A DNA stretch of 64,000 nucleotides, from contig NZ_SJPU01000001.1 in the NCBI RefSeq assembly GCF_007860105.1, positions 744,001 through 808,000 of the forward strand. Reading direction: 5' to 3'. The translations under genes were made by a program, and so were the position numbers. Positions within the stretch are counted from its first letter, which is position 1, and every line of letters starts with the position of its first letter. This DNA comes from Allorhodopirellula heiligendammensis. GTDB lineage: Bacteria; Planctomycetota; Planctomycetia; Pirellulales; Pirellulaceae. Below, piece by piece: positions 37,265 through 47,289 of the stretch. The notes beneath the pieces are model-generated. The model was not told the DNA's origin and made no database searches. It worked only from the letters and a program-made list of their open reading frames with translations.

Positions 37265-40200
37265 TTACTCTGGTTTCGCCTTGCTAGGTCCGATCCAGTT
37301 GCCCAGTTTGCCTTGGAAGCTCGACCACCGTCGTGGTGGCGTACTCGTTGTTGGCGTGGCGTCGGGCAGTTTCGTCGGTGAGGTTCTTACCGAAGCCGGT
37401 GTCGCTGATGTTCTCTGACCGGTAGTCGACGCTCCGTCGGACGGCGAGAAGATACGCGGTTCGGAAGACCTCCCATCGCTTTGCGGCGCGGTCGACTTTG
37501 GAGTGGCATCAGGCCGGTTTGTATTCGGATACACCATCTCGGGTGTACTGTTTGGAACCTGCGGGATCTCATCGACTTCGGGCACCCACTGCTGTGACTG
37601 ACCAGGAACCTGCGAGTTTCCAAACGCATCCGATTGGAATAGTTCCGCGGGTGTCATGATCGATTCACCCGGAGCTAATTCCACGCCAGGTGGCAGGCCA
37701 GAGCCCTGCGGCAGTTCCCCGTCGTGTCGCATTTCGGCGTCGGAGGGAATCATGCCACCATGAATCATGTGGTTCGGGTAGATCGGTGGTACCGTTCGAC
37801 CTGCTGAGTTCGTCGGCATGTCGGCGGCTGGGAAAACGTCTACCGTTGGTTGGATATCGGGGAAAATGGTCGGCCCAATCGCGGGACCCCACAGACCATG
37901 TCCGCCCGAGAGTCCTTCGTTACCGTGTGCCTCGACCACATCGGCCAAGCACCAGCTCATGCGATTGGACTCTTCGACCTTGACGTATTCGAGATCTTCG
38001 TCACCAGTCACAAGTGTGGGCGTCATGATCACGAGCAATTCGTTGCGTTCTTCCTGCTCGGAATCGTATCGGAAGAACACGCCCAGCAAAGGAATGGATG
38101 ATAGGTACGGCACCCGCCTGGTCGTGTTGGAGCGTACCTTTTGGATCAATCCACCAAACACAACGGTCTGTCCATCAAAGGCTGTGATAGTCGATCGGGC
38201 TACACTCTGGTCAATCGCCGGAACGAAGATGTCTGCACCCGCACTTGTCGTCCCGATAACCTGACCAGTCGTAAAGTTCACGTTCTTGCGACTGGCGTCA
38301 ATGTCCATGATGATCAAACCATCGGCACCGACTCGCGGGGTGACTTGGAGCGTGATCCCGACGTCGATGTCTTCGATACCAATCTGCGTGTTGAATTGGG
38401 TGGCGACGACTTCGGTTGGTCGCGGAAACGATTGGCCAACGTTGATGAATCCGGTGGTGTTATCCACCGTCATGACCTGCGGGCGACTGAGCACTTGCAA
38501 CCGGTTTGCCAGCTGAAGGGTACGCAAGAACAGGCTGATGGAATCGCTGGCGGCGGAGAAGGCAAATCCTTGCGCGCTACCGGCATTCATCAACTGGCTC
38601 GTAGCAAGTCCAAAACTCGTGACACCTTGGGACGCGAGCGTATCCCGACCAGCGGAGTTGCGGTTAGGCAAACCGTTGTTGTTGAAATTAAAGCCGGGAA
38701 TTGAATTGGGGCCGGTGCCAGCGGTATTTGCAGCAATTCCTCGGTCGAAGAGCAAGGAATCTTGCAGCCCGACCTCACCGCCAATTTCGAATCCATCACT
38801 TAGTCTGACTTCCGCGATCAATGTCTTGATCAACACCATCGGTGGGCGACGGTCGAGGCGGTCGATCAATTGACGAACTTCCTCGTAGAGTCGCGGCGAA
38901 ACGCTTAGCAACAGGCTGTTGGTTTGGTTTTCAGGAACGACGATCAAATCTCGGTCTGGCAGATCGTACGGACCTGTGTTTTGTTGCAACTGAGGAATAA
39001 TATTCTGCGACTGTTGCCGAGCGGTTACGTAACTCGTGATCGCAGTGGCGATGTTTTCAGCGATTTGATGCTTCAGCCAGATTACTTCGGTAATCCGCTC
39101 GGCAAACCCAGTGCTGTCGAGTCGCAGCAAGATGCTCTCGACGACTTCGAGATCTTCAGCAGATCCGCTAGCGATAATGCTGTTGGTGCGAGCATCTGTG
39201 GAGAACCTTAACCCCACGAGGGCACTGTCACCGGCCGACAGCGATGTCAGCCCAGCTTGGTTGCCCGCACCAACGCTCGTTCCTGCGGTACCCGCATCGG
39301 TACCAAACAGGTTTTGTAACGCGGTCGTTAGTTGCGTGGCATCGCCATTTTCGACCGTGAAGACTTTCACGAGCGAATCCACGCCTGCAGGCTGGTCGAG
39401 CTGGCGAATCAATTCGGCGATCAACTGCATCCCTTCGCTAGGGGCACGAACTACGATGGCATTGGAGTTGTTGTCCGCCGTCACAACGGTGCCACTGAGA
39501 ACACCGGAGTTCAGCACGGAGTTGCCTGCTTGACCAAGAGCGACCATGGATAGAGTTGACGTTTTCGGAGTCGTGCCTTCTGGCACGTTCTCGGGCTCAG
39601 CGGTGACGGCATCCTGCAGCACAACGGCGAGATCTTCGGCGCGGGCATTTCGTAGTGGGAAAATACGAATCTGGCTCGTCGCTGCCGCTTGGGAAACATC
39701 GAGTTCGTCGACCAAGCGAGTCACCTCCGCGAGATCGCGGGGCGAAGCCGCGACGACGAGCGAGTTGGTGCGTTGGTCCGCCCGCACGCGGACGCGGACT
39801 CCCAGGCCTGGACGCTGATCGGAATCTTCACCGGGTTGATTGGTGAAGAACTCGCGAATGCTGGTTTCCACATCGAGAGCCGACGCATGCTTGAGTCGGA
39901 AAACACGCAACTTGTCCGTGTCGGGGATCGGTTGATCAATTTTGTCGACGAGGTCCATGACTGCTTTAATCGCTTCAGCTCGTCCGATCAGCAACAGAGC
40001 ATTGGGGGCGTCAAGAGAGGTGATGCTGACATCACCCTGACGAGCCGACAGCACGTCTTCGTACAGCTGTTGGAGCAACGCGGCGACGGCATTGGAGTCG
40101 GCATATTCCAACTCACGCACTTCAATCTGCGGCTGAGTGATCTTGGCTTGGGCCTCGATCTCGGCGATGACCTGTTTGATCCGTTCGACGTCTCGCTTGG

Positions 40201-41152
40201 CACCTTTGATAATGATCAAACCGGAATCGGGGACAATTTGAATGTCGGTGTCTCCAATCACGCCACCCTCGGCGTCCTCTGCCGCTGCGTCTGCGACGGC
40301 TGCGGCAACATCAGCCGACGGAGTTGGGATCTCTTCTTCGACGACTTCGTCACTGTCCCCCGCATTCTGCATGAAAGCAGCCGTGCGGAAGTTTGCTTGG
40401 TTGCGCATCCCAGCGGGTCGATTGAGCTGTTGTTCCTGCTCGGGAGTGGCTTTGCGGTCGAGAGCCTCGAGGAGCCGGATAGCGCGTTGGACGGGGCCGA
40501 CCTCGGCGTGGACAAGCCGCAGCACTTCTGTCTGCTCGTCGTTGAATCGCACGGGTTGGTCAATTGCGGTGAAGACCCGCTGCCAGACTGTTTGTGAGCG
40601 TTGCGCCGCCGTCAGCGTCACTGAGTCGATGCGACGATCGACATCGACCTGCGTCGGCGCGGTCGCTTTGCCAAGGCGAATTTGAAAGGTTGCCCGCTCG
40701 CCGCTACGGCTGGTTGTGACGGGGACATTGCCACCTGCTATCGCACGCAGGAGATCCTCGGCTTCTCGCCAACTGATGTGTTGCAGTTGGATCTTCACTG
40801 TGGTTCGCTCACCCGCTTCCAGAACGGTGGACTGCAAGTGTTTGGTCAACTTCGCTGCATCATCAGCGATCTTGTCCTGAAGCGAGGGGGGAGCCATGAC
40901 GAGAATGGCACCGCCGCCTCGATCGTCCGCCGTAATGCTGACACCCACTTCGCTGTGATACCGGAGGCTCAGTCGAGTAGCAATCGGATCGACGAGTTCA
41001 ATGGGGACCGCGACCTGCCGCAGTTCCGGAGCGTCAAGCCGATCGCCGAACGCCGCGGGCATCGAAATGCCGCTGGACGCAATCGCGATCAGCAATACCG
41101 TAGCCACCCAACGATTGGACTGGTTAGCTAAAAGTCTTATTCTGTTAAACAT
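37265..41152 (-). CDS. Secretin family protein with extended C-terminal tail
   Basis: Secretins form ring-shaped outer membrane channels in type II secretion, type IV pili and related systems. The protein is 1295 residues from ATG 41152, following a signal peptide (VATVLLIAIASSGISMPAA). Several secretin N domains (NolW/N-type, for example VFRLKHASALDVETSIREFF, TDARTNSIIASGSAEDLE) precede the secretin channel domain, which includes RLQVLSRPQVMTVDN, VVFGGLIQK and VPYLSSIPLLGVFFR near residue 1014. About 250 Pro/Ser/Thr-rich residues follow. It is much larger than typical GspD (about 650-750). No GspE, GspF or pilin gene is adjacent, so the inner-membrane partners must lie elsewhere. Confidence 0.92.
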   Translation of the reverse strand: MFNRIRLLANQSNRWVATVLLIAIASSGISMPAAFGDRLDAPELRQVAVPIELVDPIATRLSLRYHSEVGVSITADDRGGGAILVMAPPSLQDKIADDAAKLTKHLQSTVLEAGERTTVKIQLQHISWREAEDLLRAIAGGNVPVTTSRSGERATFQIRLGKATAPTQVDVDRRIDSVTLTAAQRSQTVWQRVFTAIDQPVRFNDEQTEVLRLVHAEVGPVQRAIRLLEALDRKATPEQEQQLNRPAGMRNQANFRTAAFMQNAGDSDEVVEEEIPTPSADVAAAVADAAAEDAEGGVIGDTDIQIVPDSGLIIIKGAKRDVERIKQVIAEIEAQAKITQPQIEVRELEYADSNAVAALLQQLYEDVLSARQGDVSITSLDAPNALLLIGRAEAIKAVMDLVDKIDQPIPDTDKLRVFRLKHASALDVETSIREFFTNQPGEDSDQRPGLGVRVRVRADQRTNSLVVAASPRDLAEVTRLVDELDVSQAAATSQIRIFPLRNARAEDLAVVLQDAVTAEPENVPEGTTPKTSTLSMVALGQAGNSVLNSGVLSGTVVTADNNSNAIVVRAPSEGMQLIAELIRQLDQPAGVDSLVKVFTVENGDATQLTTALQNLFGTDAGTAGTSVGAGNQAGLTSLSAGDSALVGLRFSTDARTNSIIASGSAEDLEVVESILLRLDSTGFAERITEVIWLKHQIAENIATAITSYVTARQQSQNIIPQLQQNTGPYDLPDRDLIVVPENQTNSLLLSVSPRLYEEVRQLIDRLDRRPPMVLIKTLIAEVRLSDGFEIGGEVGLQDSLLFDRGIAANTAGTGPNSIPGFNFNNNGLPNRNSAGRDTLASQGVTSFGLATSQLMNAGSAQGFAFSAASDSISLFLRTLQLANRLQVLSRPQVMTVDNTTGFINVGQSFPRPTEVVATQFNTQIGIEDIDVGITLQVTPRVGADGLIIMDIDASRKNVNFTTGQVIGTTSAGADIFVPAIDQSVARSTITAFDGQTVVFGGLIQKVRSNTTRRVPYLSSIPLLGVFFRYDSEQEERNELLVIMTPTLVTGDEDLEYVKVEESNRMSWCLADVVEAHGNEGLSGGHGLWGPAIGPTIFPDIQPTVDVFPAADMPTNSAGRTVPPIYPNHMIHGGMIPSDAEMRHDGELPQGSGLPPGVELAPGESIMTPAELFQSDAFGNSQVPGQSQQWVPEVDEIPQVPNSTPEMVYPNTNRPDATPKSTAPQSDGRSSEPRIFSPSDGASTTGQRTSATPASVRTSPTKLPDATPTTSTPPRRWSSFQGKLGNWIGPSKAKPE

Positions 41153-41587
41153 GCGGTTGATCTCTGGGCCAAGTACCCTGCGTGGGAATCGAAAACGAAC
41201 GGCTCCCGCGGCAACGCAGTGGGGGTAGTTTCCGTACAACTGCTTCCATCGTCACAACCGGACCGCATTCTTGAGTCCTTGTGGTCGCGATCGAAATGCA
41301 TCTCGCTACAATGTTCGACGGGTGGCTACATCCCTGGGGTCACAGCAAGCGATTTTCCCATGAGAACCGCGACACCGACCTTGCGAAATGGAGAGGTGCC
41401 AGGCGGTACCGTGATCGATGTCGAAGACCCCGATATCGATGGAATCTGCTGTCCGCTGGAACGGGTTGAGGAATGATTTGTTCACTGCCCACGGCGACCG
41501 TCGTGTGGCTCACTCCGATCACGCGCTGGGGCGTGTGAAGATGGTTACTACCCTCCGAATGGAAATCCGCTTCGATAGCGCTGCAGC
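41153..41587 (+). other. Intergenic region between divergent genes
   Basis: This 435-nt stretch between the secretin and hemolysin-III-type genes must hold both promoters, but I could not identify them with confidence. A few short frames here lack start signals and are not called. Confidence 0.4.
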
Positions 41588-42295
41588 ATGAATAGCGAAA
41601 CCGTTCAAGAAGCCCCACTCGAGCCACTTCACGAGGTGCCGGTGGGAGTGGCATTACAGGGGTCACCTCCCATTCAGCCCGATCAGGAGTGGGCGAATGC
41701 CTTGACCCACGGGATCGCCACGGTCGTTTGGTTGGGGCTGTCGGTGTGGCTGGTGACACGAGCGTCACAAATCAGTGCCGGCCTGGCGATCGCCTGTGCC
41801 GCCTATGGAGCGAGCTGCATCGGCACGTTCTTGTGCTCGACGTTGTCCCACACTTTTCTCGAACGCCCGAGATTAGACCGCTACCGAGCCTGGGACCAAG
41901 CCATGATCTATTTGATGATCATTGGCACGTACACGCCGATCACCTACCAAATGGCAATTCCGCAGTACCGGCTGCCGTTGCTTGCGGTGATGTGGGGGTT
42001 CGCATTGTGGGGATTTGTCAACAAAGCGATTTTGAACCACCGCATTCATTCCATCAGCACGATTTCCTATCTGATGCTGGGGTGGCTACCCGCCATTCCA
42101 CTCTATGGTCGCATCTCGATGGCGCTTTTCGGCTACGTGCTCGCCGGGGGCGTGATCTACAGTCTAGGGGTCCTGTTTTTGATTAATGATAGCCGCGTCA
42201 AGTACTTTCACGCGGTGTGGCATTTGTTCGTATTGACAGCTTCGATTGTGCACTTCGTCGGGATTACAAAATACGTGGTTATGGTACCGACATAG
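41588..42295 (+). CDS. Hemolysin III / PAQR-family membrane protein
   Basis: The 235-residue protein is predicted to have seven membrane helices, typical of the hemolysin III family. Conserved residues seen are ALTHGIATVVWL, CSTLSHTF (Ser-His), and the C-terminal HAVWHLFVLTASIVHF, in which the histidines bind metal in related PAQR proteins. It probably functions in membrane or lipid homeostasis; lysis activity is doubtful for most members. The N-terminal 30 residues are polar. Confidence 0.9.
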   Translation: MNSETVQEAPLEPLHEVPVGVALQGSPPIQPDQEWANALTHGIATVVWLGLSVWLVTRASQISAGLAIACAAYGASCIGTFLCSTLSHTFLERPRLDRYRAWDQAMIYLMIIGTYTPITYQMAIPQYRLPLLAVMWGFALWGFVNKAILNHRIHSISTISYLMLGWLPAIPLYGRISMALFGYVLAGGVIYSLGVLFLINDSRVKYFHAVWHLFVLTASIVHFVGITKYVVMVPT

Positions 42296-42396
42296 AACCG
42301 AGCGAGGCATCTTCGTTGCCATGTACGTTGTAAAAATTGCCTGATGCATTGTTGTCGCGGCCTGCAGGACGAGCCGTCAAGCCGCTCGATCTCTGT

Positions 42397-43302
42397 CTAA
42401 AAACCCATGTCGCGGGGGTCCGTCAACCCGTCGGCCATCCGCCGCAGGGCCTCGGTTTCGATTTGACGGACTCGTTCTCGCGTCAGACCCAATTCTGCGC
42501 CGATCTCCTTGAGTGTCATTGGCTCGACACCATCGAGTCCAAAGCGAAGTTTCAAGACGGTCGCATCCCGCGGATCGAGATTATCTAACAGGCTCATCGC
42601 GTGTTTCAGGATGTCGTGATCGAGCATTGCCTCGTCGGGCGACTTCACGCGCTCGTCCATCACCATGTCGCCGAGCGACCATCCTGAATCGGTCTGGTCA
42701 CTCTGCGGAGTTGCGTTGTTGATTTTAATCGCCTTGCGGATGATCGGCAGCTTCTTTTTAGGTAGGCCGAGCATGCGGGCGACTTCCTCGTTGGTCGGCG
42801 TGCGACGGAGTTCTTCATTGAGTCGCGCCGTCCCCCGCCGCCATTTACTGAGTAACTCGACCATGTAGGCGGGAATTCGGATCGTTTTGGCACTATTGAT
42901 CAGCGATCGCTTAATCGCCTGCTTAATCCAGTAGCTCGCGTAGGTGCTAAAACGTGTTCCATGCACCGGATCGAAGCCTTCGACGGCCCGTAGTAGCCCG
43001 AGATTGCCTTCCTCGATGAGATCTTGCAGACCCAAGCCCTTGCCGGTATAGCCCCGTGAGATGTTGACGACCAATCGCAGATTGGCGCGCACCATCCTAT
43101 CACGTGCCATCACATCGCCACGGGCAATCTGCGTCGCCAGCTCCGTCTCTTCCTGGGCAGACAGCAGCGGGGTTTCGTTGATCTCGCGGAGATAAATCTC
43201 CAGCGGAGACTGGGCTGCTTGGCCATGGTCGACGGTGGGTTTGCGACTTCGTGATTTCAACAAGGCGACTTCGCCTTGTTCCAGTTGCTCTGTAAAGCTC
43301 AT
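42397..43302 (-). CDS. RpoD-family (non-ECF) sigma factor
   Basis: This 301-residue sigma-70 family protein directs RNA polymerase to a promoter set. It has region 1.2 (SPLEIYLREINETPLLSAQEE), region 2 (RANLRLVVNISRGYTGKGLGLQDLIEEGNLGLLRAVEGFD and the -10-binding FSTYASYWIKQAI), region 3, and region 4 (TLKEIGAELGLTRERVRQIETEALRRM). Lacking region 1.1, it resembles RpoS-like or group 2/3 factors rather than the main RpoD. Start ATG 43302 has no strong ribosome site. Its regulon is unknown. It is divergent from the parvulin-like gene. Confidence 0.93.
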   Translation of the reverse strand: MSFTEQLEQGEVALLKSRSRKPTVDHGQAAQSPLEIYLREINETPLLSAQEETELATQIARGDVMARDRMVRANLRLVVNISRGYTGKGLGLQDLIEEGNLGLLRAVEGFDPVHGTRFSTYASYWIKQAIKRSLINSAKTIRIPAYMVELLSKWRRGTARLNEELRRTPTNEEVARMLGLPKKKLPIIRKAIKINNATPQSDQTDSGWSLGDMVMDERVKSPDEAMLDHDILKHAMSLLDNLDPRDATVLKLRFGLDGVEPMTLKEIGAELGLTRERVRQIETEALRRMADGLTDPRDMGF

Positions 43303-43577
43303 CTCGTGCGGTCCGATCAAATAGGAGGTGCTCAGCAGGCAGGGGAGGCGCTGCGGGAGCAAGAGGGAGGGTCACTTTGGATGTCGTCCATTTGCTTGGC
43401 TTCGGTCGAGGCTTTGAGAATTTGATCGCGTCGTACGGGTTTTTCCGGATATGAGCAGCCGTGAAGCTGGGCAAGTTGGATGCTGTCTCAATCTCTGTTG
43501 CATTCTCATGAGCGATTCATCTACAAGCATTGGATCGACCGCAATTGTTCATCTCCTATCCAGCCATCGGGCCTGCC

Positions 43578-44735
43578 ATGCCCCCTTTTTCCAGATTGCC
43601 GCTTGCACACCTCCTGGTTGTTGTGATCGTCGTGATCGGTGCTGCGCCCCAGGCGTGGGGGCAGCAGCTTACTCAGTCGCAAATTGACGAGGCGATGCAG
43701 CTACAGCTGCCGACCGACCCTGCGGCCGTTATCGCGATTGTCGGTGAAAGCAGCATCCTCTTGGGTGAAATCAATCCAAAGATCGAAGCTCGCATCCAAG
43801 AGGTGGTCACCACAGCGGCGCAAGAAATTCCCAAAGACCAGATTCACTTCGCACGCGTGAGGATGATCCGCGGGTTGCTGGCACAGACAATCCAGAATCG
43901 TATGATGCGAGAGTCGTTCCTGCTCGATCAGGTCGCCACGCAAACCGCGGAAAAACGTCGCGAAGCAGACGCGAAGATGCAGGCCCAAGCCAGGCAGATG
44001 TTCTTCGAGTCCGAGGTGCCCGATCTGCGTAAGAAGTACGACGCCGAGTCGACGGCACAGCTCGATGAGAAATTGCACGAGGAGGCGAGTTCTCTGGCCG
44101 CACGTGAGCGCGAGTTTATCGACCAGATGCTTGGGCACGTCTACCTACAGCAGAAAGTGGATCGGGATCCGCCCATCGCACTTTCGGAAATTCATGAATA
44201 TTACATCATTCATCGCGATGATTTTTACAACAAGTCCCGCGCAAAATGGGAGCAGATCACAGTCAAGTTTGAGAACTTCGCCAACAAAAAAACTGCTTAC
44301 GACGCGATCTGGAATATGGGCCGGGAGGCTTTTTTTGGCGGTAACATGCAAGCGATCGCTCGCGAGAAAAGCCAGGAGCCCTTTGCGAGCGATGGGGGGG
44401 TGCATGACTGGACAAATCAGGGCGCATTAGCTTCACAAGTCCTCGACGAGCAGATTTTCTCGCTCCCCACGGGGGCCATGAGCCAGATCATTGAAGATGT
44501 TGATGCCTATCACATCGTCCGGGTCACCGCGCGCGAAGATGCCGGAGTCACCCCGCTCGCTGATGTCCAGGAGGATATCCGCCAAATTTTGCGTGGTGAG
44601 AAGATTGCCAAGGCGCAGACTGAGGCATTGAAAGAAATCAGTCGCCGTGTCCCAGTCTGGACTTTGTTTCCAGAGGATATTCCAGGCGCGAAACCGTTGC
44701 CCCAAATCGCCGCTCGTCCATTCAATCGCCAATGA
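43578..44735 (+). CDS. Parvulin-type peptidyl-prolyl isomerase, exported
   Basis: The 385-residue product from ATG 43578 has a signal peptide (LLVVVIVVIGAAPQAWGQ) and then a SurA-like N-terminal domain rich in charged helices, with a late parvulin domain (FASDGGVHDWTNQGALASQVLDEQIFSLPTG, then DVDAYHIVRVTARED). Such proteins help outer membrane proteins fold. The N-terminal helical region is longer than in SurA. Its stop overlaps the start of the following lipoprotein gene by 4 nt (ATGA), implying coupled translation. An in-frame TTG at 43530 is less likely. Confidence 0.85.
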   Translation: MPPFSRLPLAHLLVVVIVVIGAAPQAWGQQLTQSQIDEAMQLQLPTDPAAVIAIVGESSILLGEINPKIEARIQEVVTTAAQEIPKDQIHFARVRMIRGLLAQTIQNRMMRESFLLDQVATQTAEKRREADAKMQAQARQMFFESEVPDLRKKYDAESTAQLDEKLHEEASSLAAREREFIDQMLGHVYLQQKVDRDPPIALSEIHEYYIIHRDDFYNKSRAKWEQITVKFENFANKKTAYDAIWNMGREAFFGGNMQAIAREKSQEPFASDGGVHDWTNQGALASQVLDEQIFSLPTGAMSQIIEDVDAYHIVRVTAREDAGVTPLADVQEDIRQILRGEKIAKAQTEALKEISRRVPVWTLFPEDIPGAKPLPQIAARPFNRQ

Positions 44736-45397
44736 GTTCGCCATCGTCGATCAGCAACCGGCTAGCTCGCTATGGAACGTCTCAGTGGACGCGCCGGAGC
44801 GTTCTGGCGGCGATATTGACGGCCGCAGTGATGCCTGCAGGTTGTGGTTCACTTGCGTACCGATTAACCAGCGATGTGCCGGAGCAATACGTTCCTAATC
44901 CGCTTGATCTGCCCGCCGTAGCCGATGACTTTCTGTGGCTACAGGTAGTCGACACGCTCGACGACTATTTTCGGATCGCGCGGCAACAGCCCGTCGTAAA
45001 CAGTCGCGGGCTCGTGCTCGAAGGCAAGATTGAAACAAGCTATAAGGTCGCTGGCTCAATCTTTCAGCCATGGCAGAAGGATAACACCACGGGGTTCGAG
45101 CGGCTGCAGAGCACGCTGCAAACGATCCGGCGTCGAGCCATCGTAACGGTGCGTCCGGTCACCTCGGGGTATAGCGTCGAGGTCATCGTTCAGAAAGATC
45201 TCGAGGACACTGATCGCACTCAGCACGCGACCGAATCGATCATCGGTGCCCAGCAAGGTGAGGCGCGAACCAACCGTGCTGACACATTTGGTGAGAGTCC
45301 CCAAACGCTCGGTTGGATCCCGTTAGGACGGGATACCTCGCTCGAGCAAGCCATCTTGAAAGACATTTTTGGGCGGGTCACGCAGCCCGACGGGTGA
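44732..45397 (+). CDS. Small exported protein or lipoprotein
   Basis: This 221-residue protein starts at ATG 44732, overlapping the upstream stop by four nt (ATGA). The N-terminus SVLAAILTAAVMPAGCGS ends in a lipobox-like PAGC. The mature part includes a charged domain with GKIETSYKVAGSIFQPWQKDN and VRPVTSGYSVEVIVQKDLED, without a known domain. It probably works with the preceding isomerase in envelope protein maturation, judged from coupling only. Confidence 0.8.
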   Translation: MSSPSSISNRLARYGTSQWTRRSVLAAILTAAVMPAGCGSLAYRLTSDVPEQYVPNPLDLPAVADDFLWLQVVDTLDDYFRIARQQPVVNSRGLVLEGKIETSYKVAGSIFQPWQKDNTTGFERLQSTLQTIRRRAIVTVRPVTSGYSVEVIVQKDLEDTDRTQHATESIIGAQQGEARTNRADTFGESPQTLGWIPLGRDTSLEQAILKDIFGRVTQPDG

Positions 45398-45756
45398 TCT
45401 CTCCACCAAGGTGGACGTCTCACTGGCGGCAGGCGAACAGGGTTTCGCCGACTGCGGATGTTCGTCCCGCACCGTTGGGCATCCCGCCCTCGATAATGGC
45501 CGAGGGGGGCGGCTGAGCATGCAGATGGGCGTTCTCCAAGGCAGCTGCAAGGGCTTGCGTGCAACATGCGACTACATGCACGGTACCTCACTGCGTGGGA
45601 AAGGCTAAAACGCCTCGTTACGCGGGCTTTTATAACGAGTTGCCGTCAATCGGTTGCGCCTGCGACAACTTGGCACAGCGCGTGCAACTCGTCGACCTCA
45701 TCAGGACATCACCAATGGTGTCTCCCGCCTATCTGTAACGAATGAGGTTAAAACGA
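45398..45756 (+). other. Intergenic region
   Basis: No gene can be supported in these 359 nt. There is a 7-bp inverted repeat CTCGTTA/TAACGAG at 45614-45639, with loop, and otherwise only short unsupported frames. Confidence 0.4.
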
Positions 45757-45954
45757 ATGTCACGCATCAGCCAAACACTTTCACTGATCACTGCCTTGAT
45801 CTCCGGTGGCATCTACGACACTGTCGAAGCGAGTCGCGTCAACTCACTCGAGACAAACGCGTCCATGGTGCGAGCAGTCGACACGAGTGAAGAGGATCTG
45901 CGGATCATGATCGAGGCTCGCATCGCTGTGGGTAACGATCTTCGTAAGCGGTAG
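45757..45954 (+). CDS. Possible small secreted protein
   Basis: A 65-codon frame from ATG 45757 has GAGG ten nt upstream and begins MSRISQTLSLITALISGG, which could serve as a short signal peptide. The rest is charged (SLETNASMVRAVDTSEEDLRIMIEA). No family is recognised. It lies alone, about 175 nt before the oxidoreductase gene. It may be a small exported protein or a chance frame; evidence is limited to start context and composition. Confidence 0.4.
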   Translation: MSRISQTLSLITALISGGIYDTVEASRVNSLETNASMVRAVDTSEEDLRIMIEARIAVGNDLRKR

Positions 45955-46033
45955 TTCCCTCACAAGACGGAGGTTTTGCGTATTGCCGCGAGCCCGCATT
46001 GCCACTGGGAACGGTGCCAGGCGACGATCGCTT

Positions 46034-46063
46034 TTGAATCACTTGCTAGCGATGTGGTATACT
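46034..46063 (+). promoter_or_regulatory. Candidate promoter of the second oxidoreductase gene
   Basis: TTGAAT (46034-46039) and TATACT (46058-46063) are separated by 18 nt and lie about 65 nt before the ATG at 46130. The pair fits a sigma-70-type promoter. It is a match by eye. Confidence 0.4.
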
Positions 46064-46129
46064 TCAGATTGATTACACCCGTCACCCCGTGTGGACTCGA
46101 CCTGGAGCGGAACACCACCGCGACTCATC

Positions 46130-47215
46130 ATGAGCGATCGATTGAAAATTGCCGGCATCAATTTCGACCACTTTCATATGGGCGACCTGCTGCGGATGGC
46201 CCACGAACATCGAGACGTGGAACTGGTAGGAATTTGTGACGAAACGCCCGCGCGGATGCAGGCTGCGTGCGAAGCATTTGAAATTGCCGACGACAAGGTT
46301 TTTACGGATTATCGGCGACTGCTCGAAGCAACCGAGCCGGACCTTGCCATTCTGTGTCCCGCTGCCTCGACGCATGGGGAGTGGGTCGAGCGTGTTGCGC
46401 CATTTGGATGTGACATTCTCATCGAGAAACCCTTTGCCGCTTCGCTGTCCGAAGCTGATCGGATGATCGCTGCTTGCCAAGCATCCGGCAGTCGTTTGGC
46501 GATCAATTGGCCGCTGGCCTGGATGCCCTGTCATCGTACTGCGAAGAGGTACGTGGATGAGGGGCATATTGGGGATGTTTTGGAAGTCCACTACTACGGT
46601 GGAAATCGAGGACCGCTGTGTCATGGTGCTGACAAGATCGAGCGTACTCCTGCTGAAATCGCGAAAGAGAAATCGGAGAGTTGGTTCTACAAGAAGAGCC
46701 AAGGTGGCGGTTCGCTCCTCGACTATCTCGGCTACGGAACCACTCTGGGAACATGGTTTATGGATGGCAGAAGGCCACTTGAGATCACGACCATGGTCGA
46801 TGCAGAGGAAGGCCTGGAGGTAGATGAGCACAGCATCACGATTGCGAAATACGAGACTGGGCTATCTAAGTTTGAGACCCGCTGGGGGACCTATACCGAC
46901 CCCTGGACAAACCAGCCGCAACCGAAAACGGGTTTCGTTCTGGTCGGAACTCGCGGCACGATCGCCAGCTACGATTACGACAACCGAATTCATTGGCAGA
47001 ATGAGTGGTGCCCCGCTGGCGAATGGGAGGAGGCTGATACGTTGGTGGCACCTTTTCAGAATCCGGTGCAGTACATGGTCGACGTTATCCGCAACGACAA
47101 GCCGATTGAGGGACCGCTATCCATCGAAATTAGCCGGATTGGACAACAGATCGTCGATGCTGCCGTGCTCAGTGCTAGCCAACGCAAAACGGTGGGCTTA
47201 GTCGAGCGAGAATGA
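46130..47215 (+). CDS. Gfo/Idh/MocA-family oxidoreductase
   Basis: The 361-residue protein has an N-terminal Rossmann fold (LKIAGINFDHFHMGDLLRMA, DVELVGICDETPARM) and the family signature CDILIEKPFAASLSEADRMI near residue 102. Planctomycetes encode many, often exported; this one lacks a signal peptide and looks cytoplasmic. The N-terminal nucleotide motif lacks the usual GxGxxG (has GINFDHFH), so cofactor binding may differ. ATG 46130 is chosen over an in-frame ATG 13 codons upstream. It converges on the permease gene. Confidence 0.85.
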   Translation: MSDRLKIAGINFDHFHMGDLLRMAHEHRDVELVGICDETPARMQAACEAFEIADDKVFTDYRRLLEATEPDLAILCPAASTHGEWVERVAPFGCDILIEKPFAASLSEADRMIAACQASGSRLAINWPLAWMPCHRTAKRYVDEGHIGDVLEVHYYGGNRGPLCHGADKIERTPAEIAKEKSESWFYKKSQGGGSLLDYLGYGTTLGTWFMDGRRPLEITTMVDAEEGLEVDEHSITIAKYETGLSKFETRWGTYTDPWTNQPQPKTGFVLVGTRGTIASYDYDNRIHWQNEWCPAGEWEEADTLVAPFQNPVQYMVDVIRNDKPIEGPLSIEISRIGQQIVDAAVLSASQRKTVGLVERE

Positions 47216-47289
47216 TCCAGTGGGGAGGCAGCTCGCCTTCGAGATCTGAAATTTGCCTAGGTCCGCTCGGTTTTCACGTGAGCCGTGCC

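Noticed and set aside
39689-40597. 302-codon open frame antisense to the secretin
   Set aside because: It is a shadow of the secretin frame, without signal, motif or ribosome site of its own.
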